A stretch of DNA of 11,642 nucleotides from Thermoproteota archaeon (GTDB lineage Archaea > Thermoproteota > Korarchaeia > Korarchaeales > Korarchaeaceae), in assembly GCA_027491555.1 (NCBI GenBank), contig JAOZGN010000016.1, positions 1-11,642 of the forward strand. Reading direction: 5' to 3'. The translations under genes and the position numbers were made by a program. The notes beneath the pieces were generated by a model that saw nothing but the letters and a program-made list of their open reading frames with translations, did no database searches and was not told where the DNA came from. The first letter of the stretch is position 1, and every line of letters starts with the position of its first letter. Below are positions 1-6,546 of this stretch, piece by piece.

Positions 1-14
1 AGGGTCGAGAACTG

Positions 15-23
15 TATTAAATA
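15..23 (+). promoter_or_regulatory. TATA-box-like promoter of the radical SAM gene
   Basis: The AT-rich string TATTAAATA stands alone in GC-rich sequence. Its centre is about 26 nt upstream of the TTG at 45, the usual TATA-to-start-site distance in archaea. Transcription would therefore begin at or next to the start codon, giving a leaderless mRNA. This spacing also supports TTG 45 as the start. Confidence 0.6.
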
Positions 24-44
24 CGGCTGGCTCGATCTCGCCAA

Positions 45-950
45 TTGTTGAGGGTCCTTCGGCCCTTCGACCCTTGGAAGAGCCCGCTGTGCACCTGTCC
101 GCCTCAGCTCACGCTCAACCCCTACACTGGCTGCGGTCACAGATGCGCCTACTGCTACATCACCGCTTACGTGAGGGACGCCTTCAACCCTAGGCCCAAG
201 AGAGACCTCATCGCCCGGCTGATCTCCGACCTAAAGCGCCTGCGGCCCGGCACCCTCGTCTCGATGAGCCTCAGCTCCGACCCCTACACCCCTCCAGAGG
301 GAGAGCTGGGGCTGACGAGGCGGGCCCTAGACCTCTTGCTCAGGGCCGGAGCGAAGGTTCTCGTGGTGACCAAGTCAAGTCTGGTAGCCAGGGACGCCGA
401 CGTGCTTTCTCGTGGGCGTGCGGCGGTCATGTTCACCGTTACAACGCCCAACGAGGACGTGACGTCGAGGCTGGAGCCCGGGGCCTCGTCGCCGGGGGAC
501 AGGTTCAAGGCCATGGCATCCCTGACGGCGACCGGGGTCCCAGTGGGGCTCAGGCTGGACCCGATCATACCGGGCGTGAACGACTCCCCGGAGGGGATCA
601 GGGAGATCCTGAGGTCGGCGAGGAACGCCGGCGCCTCTCACGTAGTCTCTTCCACCTACAAGGCCAGGCCCGACAGCATGAAGCGCCTCCTTCAGACCCT
701 CCCCGAGGCCGCAGAGGCGCTGAGATCGGCCTATCGGGGGGGCGAGAGGTTTGGGGGCTACGTGTACCTGCCGAGGTCCGAGAGGATCCGGCTGATGGAG
801 ATCGTGAGGAGAGAGGCCCTCGAGCTCGGGATGACCTTCGCCACCTGCAGGGAGGGGCTCCACCACATGAACACCCCGGGGGTCGCCTGCGACGGGTCCC
901 ACCTCACACTGGCCGGGCGGCAGTCGGGCGTGGCGGAAAAGGGATATTAG
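45..950 (+). CDS. Radical SAM protein, SplB/Rv2578c-like family (COG1533)
   Basis: This 301-residue protein starts at TTG. The radical SAM [4Fe-4S] motif CxxxCxxC is at C30, C34 and C37, inside NPYTGCGHRCAYCY, the signature of the spore-photoproduct-lyase-like COG1533 group. Further family landmarks follow in order: SSDPYTPPE near residue 77, VVTKSSLVARD near 107, TVTTPNED near 130, PIIPGVND near 172, and a C-terminal CREG...CDGSHL segment that adds two more cysteines. The length is typical for the family. Such enzymes cleave S-adenosylmethionine to a 5'-deoxyadenosyl radical in the cytoplasm; the substrate of this subgroup is unknown and it should not be called a real spore photoproduct lyase. 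The gene has its own TATA box and lies 39 nt before a membrane-protein gene. Family assignment is firm; function is not. Confidence 0.9.
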   Translation: MLRVLRPFDPWKSPLCTCPPQLTLNPYTGCGHRCAYCYITAYVRDAFNPRPKRDLIARLISDLKRLRPGTLVSMSLSSDPYTPPEGELGLTRRALDLLLRAGAKVLVVTKSSLVARDADVLSRGRAAVMFTVTTPNEDVTSRLEPGASSPGDRFKAMASLTATGVPVGLRLDPIIPGVNDSPEGIREILRSARNAGASHVVSSTYKARPDSMKRLLQTLPEAAEALRSAYRGGERFGGYVYLPRSERIRLMEIVRREALELGMTFATCREGLHHMNTPGVACDGSHLTLAGRQSGVAEKGY

Positions 951-989
951 GAAGACGGTAAAGCTGATCACCCGCCGGGTGCATCTGGG

Positions 990-1619
990 TTGGGGCTGCA
1001 CGCGTTCTTCGTTTTTGACGCGTTCACGGAGTTCTTCAGCGCGCTTACAGCCCTCTTCGTGGCTTACTACTCCCTGAAGGCCTACAAGATCCTGGACGAC
1101 TCCCGGATGGTCTCCCTCAACCTGGGGTTCTCGGTACTGGGCGTAGGGATGTTGATTCACGGGGCCATCAAGGTCAGGATAGCCGTGGCCGTCCTGTCGG
1201 GAGTGGCCGTCCCGCCGGCCAGGAGGCTCCCCCTGGTCAGGCTGGGTTACACCGTCGCCTTTGCCACCGAGCTGGCCGCCTACGCTCTGATATTCCTCTC
1301 GATGATGAGGAGGCCCCCATCGATGGAGGCCGCCCTCGTCCCGCCCCTTGTGGCCCCTCTGATCGAGTACGACTTCCGCTCTGAGGGCCTGCTGGCCGTT
1401 CTGGCTCTGCTGATCGCGATCAAAGCCGGGATCAGCTATGCCCAGGGAGATTCTAGGCTCGCGGGACTTGTGTCGCTGGGCTTCGCGCTGCTGGCTGTTG
1501 GCCACCTGCTATTGGTCTTCGGCGGACCTCTGAAGCTGGTCGCTGCGGACGTGATGAGGCTGCTCGGCTTCGCGTGCCTGCTCTGGATGGTGATCAGGGT
1601 GAGCCGGGTGGGAGCATGA
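990..1619 (+). CDS. Polytopic membrane protein paired with a winged-helix protein
   Basis: I do not recognise the family. The 209-residue protein, starting at TTG, has about six hydrophobic stretches: near residues 8-30, 40-58, 86-105, 132-147, 157-177 and 185-203. Short basic or acidic connectors separate them and there is no large soluble domain. It has no catalytic-looking motif and few polar residues inside the helices. Its stop overlaps the ATG of the next gene in ATGA, so the two are almost certainly cotranslated. A membrane protein coupled this tightly to a small DNA-binding protein suggests a membrane sensor or anchor acting with that regulator; this is inference. No good TATA box sits at the expected distance, so readthrough from the radical SAM gene is possible. 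No alternative ATG exists upstream in frame. Confidence 0.8.
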   Translation: MGLHAFFVFDAFTEFFSALTALFVAYYSLKAYKILDDSRMVSLNLGFSVLGVGMLIHGAIKVRIAVAVLSGVAVPPARRLPLVRLGYTVAFATELAAYALIFLSMMRRPPSMEAALVPPLVAPLIEYDFRSEGLLAVLALLIAIKAGISYAQGDSRLAGLVSLGFALLAVGHLLLVFGGPLKLVAADVMRLLGFACLLWMVIRVSRVGA

Positions 1620-1903
1620 CGGCCAAGCAGAGGTACAGGTCCAAGATGAGGATCTGCTACGACATGCTGAGGGTCATACAGGAAGAGGGAGGTGAGGCCG
1701 GCCCCACTCGGATACTGTACGGCGCGAACCTCTCCTATGAGCGGCTCAGGCGATACCTGGCCGAGCTGATCGAGAAGGGCCTGATAGAGGAGGTAGAGAG
1801 GGGCGGAAAGAAGGTATACCGGCTGACCGACAGCGGCCGGATGTTCATCGTCCACTTTCGGAAGATGACCGAGTTCGCAAAGGCCTTCGGAATGATCCTG
1901 TAG
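1616..1903 (+). CDS. ArnR1-like winged helix-turn-helix protein (HTH_45 type)
   Basis: This 95-residue cytosolic protein begins at ATG 1616, overlapping the preceding stop codon. A GGTGG-type ribosome-binding site lies just upstream. An in-frame ATG at 1574 is inside the preceding gene and gives an unlikely 14-residue extension, so it was not chosen. The pattern RSKMRICYDMLRVIQ, then TRILYGANLSYERLRRYL, LIEKGLIEEV and YRLTDSGRMF matches the archaeal ArnR1-like winged-helix family (Pfam HTH_45). Helix 1 is near residues 8-24, the helix-turn-helix near 29-55 and the wing near 56-74. In Sulfolobus, ArnR proteins are membrane-attached regulators of motility genes. This protein has no membrane segment, but the overlapping upstream gene is a membrane protein. 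DNA-binding family is confident; target genes are unknown. Confidence 0.87.
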   Translation: MTAKQRYRSKMRICYDMLRVIQEEGGEAGPTRILYGANLSYERLRRYLAELIEKGLIEEVERGGKKVYRLTDSGRMFIVHFRKMTEFAKAFGMIL

Positions 1904-2077
1904 GGAAGCTACCATACCTCAGGCCCGCTACACCCGATCCGCGGCCCGGCCAAAGGCTGAGAACTCACGTGCGTGGGGTGTATTGGTCGAGGGCCTGGGG
2001 AGGGGCCTTCTGCGTTAAAGAGTGCGACGGTTGAGTTCGGCGAGTCCTGAAGTCTACTTCAACGTGTTAATGATGTG

Positions 2078-2086
2078 CTTTTATAA
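2078..2086 (+). promoter_or_regulatory. TATA-box-like promoter of the secreted-protein gene
   Basis: CTTTTATAA is the only strong AT-rich box in the GC-rich spacer at 1904-2116. Its centre is about 34 nt before GTG 2117, predicting a start site near 2109 and a leader of roughly 7 nt. Nothing else is recognisable in this spacer. Confidence 0.6.
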
Positions 2087-2116
2087 CGCGCGACGCCCCG
2101 CCCCGGTTCGCCGGAT

Positions 2117-2881
2117 GTGAAGGGGAGTATCTTGAAGGTTTCCTTCCTGCTCTCCGTCGGGTTGCTCTCTATCTTGCTCATCCCCACTGGACAGTGGCTG
2201 GTCAGTGCCAGCGTTAGCGGACCGAAGACCTATGCTGAGATGAGGGGATACAGGGGAGACTACACCGTAAGGTGGTACCGCGAGGGAGACGCGCTGGTAC
2301 TCGAGGGCCAGGGCAGCGGAGAGGGGGTCGGCTACCCCTTCCTGCTGGTCTGGGGTCGTCACCCCTGGTATGAGGAGGAGCTGAACGAGTCCATGAGCGT
2401 GGAGGAGGCGATCAACTCCAGCCTGTGGCTCAGTGTCGACTACGACATAGAGGGCAGCGGGAAGTATGAGGTGATCTCAACAATCTGGCTGGAGAGCGAT
2501 AGGCGGAACCTCATCGCAATCGTGGTTCGCCACCAGAGGAGTGGGGTACCAGAGGTCTTCACCCAGAGGGGGCACTTCGTCGTGGTGTACTACGCGGGAA
2601 GCAGCTTCAACCTCTCAAGGGTCTTGGAGAGGTCCGTGAAGCTCTTGGAAGAGGAGTTCAACATCACGCCCATCAGGATGAAGGGTGTGGAGTTTGGCGT
2701 GGTAGTTCAAGACGATTTCCAGATCCTCATGAAGATATGGAACGTTCGCTTCGAATCAGTGAAAGGGGAGGAGAAGGTAGAGGGCAGCGATAACTGGGCT
2801 GGAGACAGCTTATCAGCGCCTGAGAGCAGGATTGGTGGGTCGCTAGGTATAAAGGGACTTCGAAGGTTGTTTCCTGTGTGA
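2117..2881 (+). CDS. Secreted or surface protein of unknown function
   Basis: I do not recognise the family. The 254-residue protein starts at GTG; the ATG two bases earlier is followed at once by a stop in its own frame. A signal peptide or membrane anchor covers residues 1-32 (short basic start, hydrophobic run, small residues near SAS 30-32), so the rest should be outside the membrane. Four N-glycosylation sequons (N90, N100, N165, N182) fit an archaeal exoprotein. The middle region is rich in aromatic residues and beta-strand-like alternation, for example around residues 105-165. The C-terminal 40 residues look charged and disordered, and no second membrane segment is present. The gene stands alone with its own TATA box, and no binding or catalytic motif is evident. 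Confidence 0.75.
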   Translation: MKGSILKVSFLLSVGLLSILLIPTGQWLVSASVSGPKTYAEMRGYRGDYTVRWYREGDALVLEGQGSGEGVGYPFLLVWGRHPWYEEELNESMSVEEAINSSLWLSVDYDIEGSGKYEVISTIWLESDRRNLIAIVVRHQRSGVPEVFTQRGHFVVVYYAGSSFNLSRVLERSVKLLEEEFNITPIRMKGVEFGVVVQDDFQILMKIWNVRFESVKGEEKVEGSDNWAGDSLSAPESRIGGSLGIKGLRRLFPV

Positions 2882-3473
2882 GCCCTTGCTCTTCTGCCTC
2901 CTCTCACTCAGTAAGCGTGTTCGCGTGCGATTCATTGCGTTCAGCGCGCCGTCTATTTCCAAAACAATTTGAGCAAAAAGCGAATCCATTTGTTGGCTCC
3001 ATCAAGGGCGGTCGGGACTCGGCAAAGTCATCAGTCGTCAGCCGGTTGATCCTTCGTCATCCCGCCCAGGGAATTCACCGACCAGGTCTATTTTTGTGTT
3101 GCATTCTGCAGGCATCCAGGGGGTCTCTTTTAGCTCAGCCGCTCCCTTGATCTGTGCAGCTCTTTCGCGTTCGCCGCACAAGTGCATCTTCTCAGCGAGG
3201 GCCTGATATCCAGTCGGTTCCCGAATCACGGGTGTTCCTCACGGCTCCACAAGCCTTGAACTCCTTCGGGGGCGACGCAACCCAGTAATGAAGCGGCACC
3301 ACGTCCTCCGAGCCCCCCAGCGAGCGCGAGGTTCGGGGGGTACGTTAGCGGCGATGCAGCTCACATCACCCCCTCACTTGCCCACAGGGTCTTCGCACCT
3401 CGTCGCATGATTAGACCTCGAATTTTCAACGCTCATCCTAAGTATCGGCCTCTCCAAACTTTTTAGGGAGCGG
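2882..3473. other. 592-bp gene-poor spacer with a dispersed structured element
   Basis: I find no convincing gene here. The first part (about 2900-3000) is less GC-rich than the surrounding genes. The short open frames on either strand lack family-like sequence, promoters and ribosome-binding sites. The second half contains a hairpin-forming 13-mer (3220-3232), a C6/G6 hairpin (3314-3340) and an 18-bp sequence (3352-3369) repeated exactly at 6449-6466. These may be remnants of a mobile element end or a structured RNA, listed separately. The promoter of the next gene must lie near 3437-3465, where TA-rich patches occur. Confidence 0.55.
3220..3369. repeat. Dispersed structured element, copy A
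   Basis: Three parts recur in copy B (6419-6508). The 13-mer CCCGAATCACGGG (3220-3232) can form a 4-bp hairpin with a 5-nt loop and differs from the copy B 13-mer at one base. CCCCCC (3314-3319) can pair with GGGGGG (3335-3340) around a CG-rich loop. CGATGCAGCTCACATCAC (3352-3369) is identical in both copies. In this copy the 13-mer lies to the left of the 18-mer, whereas in copy B it lies to the right, so the shared parts are not one simple collinear repeat. Orientation and function are unknown. Confidence 0.5.
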
Positions 3474-4142
3474 ATGACGCAGCTGCGCCCGGAAATGGGT
3501 CAGAAGGCCGCCGTATCGCTGGTGATCCTTACTCTGATTGTCACCCTAGGCCCCGCGGAACTCAGGGGAGATGCAGGCGATCATGTGGTGGTAAATGAGG
3601 TGTTCTACGACGCCCCTACGGGCTGGCCCGAGCCCGAGGCTGAGTGGATCGAGCTCTACAACCCAACGGCCTTCGACGTTGATCTATCGGGGTGGAGAAT
3701 AACCGACGATCCAGATCCCGGTGGAGGAGACGAGGGCGCCTACGAGTTCCCGCCGGGAGCCGTTATACGTGCGAACTCCTATCTCATAGTGGCCTACTCT
3801 GGAGAAGAGTTCTACTTGAGGTACGGCTTCTACCCCGATTACGAGCTCGTGGACTCGCTGCCCGAAGTTCCCAACCTAATCGAAGTCAATTGGGGCGTGT
3901 CCCTGGCCAACACCGGAGACGATGTGCACCTGTTCGATGCTAGCCTCGCTGAGGTCGATGCAGTCTGGTATGGCGATGGAGGTGACATGGGCGCGGCTAA
4001 CGCGGCCCTGGACGTGGACGCTGGCCACTCGATAGAGAGAGAACCGCCCGGAGAAGATACGGACAACCCATCGGCCGACTTCGTGGATCGGTACCCTCCA
4101 ACGCCCACGCACATGGTGTCTCTGACGCTTAGGGCATTCTAG
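3474..4142 (+). CDS. Surface protein, N-terminal part: signal peptide and lamin-tail domain
   Basis: This 222-residue frame starts at ATG 3474, preceded closely by AGGGAG; ATG at codon 8 is an alternative start. A signal peptide spans about residues 10-33. Residues 37-115 and 140-211 match the lamin-tail (LTD) fold: VVVNEVFYDAP, then EWIELYNPTAFDVDLSGW near 57-74, VIRANSYLIVAYSG near 98-110 and the terminal IEREPPGEDTDNPSADF near 187-203. Secreted LTDs in prokaryotes are usually extracellular binding or adhesion modules. The frame stops at 4140 in the middle of what should be the next domain. The sequence resumes in another frame as the feature at 4145-4954, so I read both as one protein of about 490 residues, broken by a missing base near GGG 4132-4134. 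Confidence 0.85.
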   Translation: MTQLRPEMGQKAAVSLVILTLIVTLGPAELRGDAGDHVVVNEVFYDAPTGWPEPEAEWIELYNPTAFDVDLSGWRITDDPDPGGGDEGAYEFPPGAVIRANSYLIVAYSGEEFYLRYGFYPDYELVDSLPEVPNLIEVNWGVSLANTGDDVHLFDASLAEVDAVWYGDGGDMGAANAALDVDAGHSIEREPPGEDTDNPSADFVDRYPPTPTHMVSLTLRAF

Positions 4143-4144
4143 AG

Positions 4145-4954
4145 GACGGAAGCGGTCTTGCCGGAGTTGAGTTCACCGTTGACGAATCTCCCTACGTCAC
4201 TGGGCCTGACGGGAGTTTGACGGTCTACCTTACCGCTGGGGTCCACCAGGTGAACGCGCCAACTGCGGCCAGGGTCGACTCATCCCTGCTGATATTCCTC
4301 GAGTGGCAGGACGGATCGCCCGACGATGACAGAAGCGTTTCGCTGTCTGGAGACCTTGAGATGGCGGCGATATTCGTGGACGCCAAGGAGGCGGTAGGAG
4401 TCCCAGCTATTGAGGCAAAGGTCGACCTCCTCGACTCTGAGCTGAACGAGCTGCGGAGCAGAGTCGACATGGTGGAAGCCTCCCTATCTGACTTGGAGAG
4501 GGGGCTTGAGGGGCTAGCAAGCGACCTTGCAAGGATAGAGGCAGGTCTGCGCGTGCTCAACTCTATGCTCACCACAGATGAAATCAGGCTTGCGGAGATC
4601 AGCTCAAAGATCGAGTCGATGCTCAGAGACCTGAGGAGCTTTAGCGCGAGCCTCGATTCCATTGAAGAGAACCTGTCAGCGCTCTCAAGAGAGGTAGAAG
4701 AGCTCAGAGCGGCTCCGCGGGTGCCTTCTGAGAAACTGAGCTTGCTGGAGGCAAGAGTCTCCGCCCTCGAGAGCGCCGTCCGGGCCTTGAACGCCTCCCT
4801 TAGGACAGCAGAGGAGAGCTTGTCAGCGCTCTCAGAGAGGGTTTCGACCCTCGAGGCGGTTGAGATGGCGCCAACTTGGCCCCCTTGGCTGGCGATCGCG
4901 TTGGCCATCATTGCAATTGCCCTGTCACTCAGGCCCCTGCTTGCCAGGTCCTGA
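4145..4954 (+). CDS. Surface protein, C-terminal part: beta domain, coiled coil and membrane anchor
   Basis: This frame continues the lamin-tail gene. Its first in-frame ATG-like start would be TTG 4214 or ACG/GTC-rich sequence after it, but coding-like sequence already begins at 4145 with DGSGLAGVEFTVDESPY, typical of a beta-sandwich (prealbumin or Ig-like) repeat ending near 4270. A second beta-rich stretch reaches about 4400. From about 4410 to 4860 the protein is a long coiled coil with regular heptads (for example LDSELNELRSRVDMVEASL and LSALSEREVSTLE-like repeats with leucines at a and d positions). A single membrane helix (WPPWLAIALAIIAIALSL) and a short basic tail close it. The topology suggests a stalk holding the lamin-tail head away from the cell, similar in plan to archaeal S-layer stalk proteins. 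No independent promoter is seen. Confidence 0.75.
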   Translation, partial: DGSGLAGVEFTVDESPYVTGPDGSLTVYLTAGVHQVNAPTAARVDSSLLIFLEWQDGSPDDDRSVSLSGDLEMAAIFVDAKEAVGVPAIEAKVDLLDSELNELRSRVDMVEASLSDLERGLEGLASDLARIEAGLRVLNSMLTTDEIRLAEISSKIESMLRDLRSFSASLDSIEENLSALSREVEELRAAPRVPSEKLSLLEARVSALESAVRALNASLRTAEESLSALSERVSTLEAVEMAPTWPPWLAIALAIIAIALSLRPLLARS

Positions 4955-5003
4955 GAACAACCCAGAATCTCTCGGGCCCTAGGAGCGTTGATCCGATCGA
5001 CTA

Positions 5004-5546
5004 ATGAGTGGGCTCCCCTACCTCCGGCGCGTGCCGAAAGAGGCTGCGGTGGCCCTAGTGATCGCCGAGGTACGCGGATCTCCGTCCGTCCTCCTCGTCA
5101 GAAGGGCTAGGAGGGTGGGAGACCCCTGGTCTGGAGACGTGGCGCTTCCAGGAGGGAGAAAGAAGAGCTCTGACCCAAGTCTGTTGGACACGGCTATCAG
5201 AGAGTGTGCAGAGGAGACCGGAGTTGACCTCTCAGGGCTGAGACCGGTGATGACTCTCGGCCCCTTCAGGTCTCACGCGGATCCCGAGATGCTGGTGTGG
5301 GCGTTCGCCTTCACGCTCCCTGAGGTTCCGAAGGTCTCCCCCGGCGAGGAGGTGGAGGAGGCATTCTGGGTACCCCTCGCAGAGTTAACCGAGTTCAAGG
5401 GGATGGCTGAGGTGAAGGGGGGGACCGTCGAGGCCTACGCGTGGCGTGGGAGGGTGATCTGGGGCCTGACGAAGCGGATCCTCAACCGTGCCCTTCCCCT
5501 CCTCTCCCAACTCAGACGTGGCAGGCCCGGCTGGCAGCCTACCTGA
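5004..5546 (+). CDS. Nudix hydrolase, CoA pyrophosphatase-like (NUDT7/YeaB type)
   Basis: This 180-residue cytosolic enzyme starts at ATG 5004. The Nudix box lies at residues 51-74, with the catalytic signature R66-E67, E70-E71 and G73, which binds Mg2+ or Mn2+. The box has one extra residue between its first Gly and the RE pair, and it is preceded by DPWSGDVALPGG. Both are features of the CoA-diphosphatase subgroup, which hydrolyses CoA or acyl-CoA to 3',5'-ADP and phosphopantetheine. Nudix substrates are hard to predict, so CoA is a reasonable but unproven choice. The gene lies 49 nt after the surface-protein gene. An AGGAG sequence about 16 nt upstream is too far to be an ideal ribosome-binding site, and no clear TATA box is present. 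Its last 8 bp overlap the convergent NIF3-like gene. Confidence 0.88.
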   Translation: MSGLPYLRRVPKEAAVALVIAEVRGSPSVLLVRRARRVGDPWSGDVALPGGRKKSSDPSLLDTAIRECAEETGVDLSGLRPVMTLGPFRSHADPEMLVWAFAFTLPEVPKVSPGEEVEEAFWVPLAELTEFKGMAEVKGGTVEAYAWRGRVIWGLTKRILNRALPLLSQLRRGRPGWQPT

Positions 5547-6360
5547 TGATCCCGCCGTACGTGATGACCTCGATCCCCCTGGACTCCAGCTCGTCGATCA
5601 GGGGGTTTATCCCTACCGAGTCGGAGGCTATGTGACCTGTGACTATCAGGTTCCCTCTCACGCCGGACTCCCTTAGGGCCCTGAGGTCGCCAGGCTCCAA
5701 GTGGATGTAGATCACGGTGTCGACGCCGTGCTCGAAGTACGCCCTCGCCACGCGGTGGCCGCCGTTCGTGAACGCGCCGTGGGCCACCACCGCCTTCCCG
5801 ACCCTCGCCGTCTCGTCCCCCACCGCGAGGAATATGGGGGTCTCGGCGAGCTCGAACTCCCTTAGCTGGGAGAGGGCGTCCATCAGGTCGCGCACAGTGG
5901 GCCTTCCGGTGGCCATGACCCCATCGACGACCTCCTGCATTATCCTCCGGCCTACCTCGTCCAAAGGACAGTGGATGTTCATGTACCCAATCCCCAAGAG
6001 CCTGGCCACGGATGGAGCCAGGTCGTAGTTGCTCTTGTGATCCACGAGCCTGAGCGCCTCGAACTTCTCCCTGACGGCCTCCCTGGCCACGTCCTCTGGC
6101 ACGCCGGCGGCCTTCATGATCTCCACGTGCCTAAGGAAGACCTCGTGGCCCCTGACCGCGGCGCTCCCTCCCTCTGGGTGGTGGGATATCGCTAGGTCGC
6201 ATCCGAGCTGCTTGGCCAGCAGGAGCCCTGGAACCCCCACGTCTATGCCGAACAGCACCCTCTTCACATCCTCCTTAGGGACGTAGATCTGAGAGTCCGG
6301 GGGCACCTCGTCGAAACCGGCCAGCTCGAGGGCGAGCGCCATGATGTCCTCCGTGTTCAT
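5539..6360 (-). CDS. NIF3-like dinuclear metal-centre protein (YbgI/DUF34 family)
   Basis: This 273-residue protein starts at ATG 6360. It carries the family landmarks: FGIDVGVPGLLLAKQLGCDLAISHHP around residues 37-62 (metal-binding histidines H60 and H61), NIHCPLDEV near 128-136, corresponding to the usual H-T-N-L-D motif, and TGHIASDSVGINPLIDEL near 241-258, corresponding to the C-terminal GHxxSE metal motif with Asp in place of Glu. The family forms hexameric toroids with two metal ions per subunit. It is widely conserved, and proposed roles (GTP cyclohydrolase type 2, metallochaperone, metabolite repair) are not settled, so a specific reaction should not be assigned. The gene converges on the Nudix gene with an 8-bp overlap. 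A TATA box lies about 33 nt upstream of the start. Confidence 0.9.
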   Translation of the reverse strand: MNTEDIMALALELAGFDEVPPDSQIYVPKEDVKRVLFGIDVGVPGLLLAKQLGCDLAISHHPEGGSAAVRGHEVFLRHVEIMKAAGVPEDVAREAVREKFEALRLVDHKSNYDLAPSVARLLGIGYMNIHCPLDEVGRRIMQEVVDGVMATGRPTVRDLMDALSQLREFELAETPIFLAVGDETARVGKAVVAHGAFTNGGHRVARAYFEHGVDTVIYIHLEPGDLRALRESGVRGNLIVTGHIASDSVGINPLIDELESRGIEVITYGGIIR

Positions 6361-6390
6361 GCGGACACCGAGCGGCCTGGCGCGGGTTGG

Positions 6391-6397
6391 ATAAATC
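6391..6397 (-). promoter_or_regulatory. TATA-box-like promoter of the NIF3-like gene
   Basis: On the minus strand this reads GATTTAT within GC-rich surroundings, about 33 nt upstream of ATG 6360. It predicts a start site a few bases before the codon. It sits just beside copy B of the dispersed element. Confidence 0.5.
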
Positions 6398-6418
6398 TCT
6401 GGCGTCCTGCCTCGACCG

Positions 6419-6508
6419 CCCCGTGGACTCGTGCGAGTGGGGTCGCCACGATGCAGCTCACATCACGCTTCAGTCCCGGGTAGTTCGGCTCATCCCCCGA
6501 TTCACGGG
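6419..6508. repeat. Dispersed structured element, copy B
   Basis: CCCC (6419-6422) and GGGG (6439-6442) bracket the palindrome ACTCGTGCGAGT (6427-6438), giving an extended hairpin. CGATGCAGCTCACATCAC (6449-6466) follows and is identical to 3352-3369. CCCGATTCACGGG (6496-6508) is 12/13 identical to 3220-3232 and can form a short hairpin. Copy A has a C-run/G-run hairpin in the same place before the 18-mer but a different sequence, so pairing seems kept while bases change. The element lies between the starts of the NIF3-like gene and the end of the next minus-strand gene. Confidence 0.5.
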
Positions 6509-6546
6509 CTCCTGTGCACTAATAAGTGGTCGTTACCTCTGAGTCT

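Noticed and set aside
375..1505. Long open frame of 376 codons on the minus strand
   Set aside because: It spans the radical SAM gene and the membrane gene in antisense, and its sequence is rich in Gln, Gly, His, Pro and Arg, as expected for the reverse of GC-rich coding DNA. It has no family motif.
2878..3150. 90-codon open frame on the plus strand after the secreted-protein gene
   Set aside because: It has no promoter, no ribosome-binding site and low-complexity Ser/Arg sequence, and it starts inside the previous stop region.
3038..3229. 63-codon open frame on the minus strand in the 2882-3473 spacer
   Set aside because: Parts look mildly protein-like, but there is no recognised family, promoter or ribosome-binding site. 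It overlaps the repeat element. Kept only as a possible mobile-element remnant.
3220..3420. tRNA gene suggested by TTCGAATC-like and hairpin strings
   Set aside because: No cloverleaf could be assembled: acceptor stem, anticodon arm and conserved T-loop are absent on both strands.
4125..4150. Programmed -1 frameshifting in the lamin-tail gene
   Set aside because: The context CTT AGG GCA TTC TAG contains no X-XXY-YYZ slippery heptamer, and no strong downstream structure is obvious, so mutation or sequencing error is preferred.
4225..4911. 228-codon Ser-rich open frame on the minus strand
   Set aside because: It is the antisense of the coiled-coil region: Leu, Glu and Ser codons read backwards give a Ser-rich filler. 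The plus-strand heptads and membrane helix are far more protein-like.
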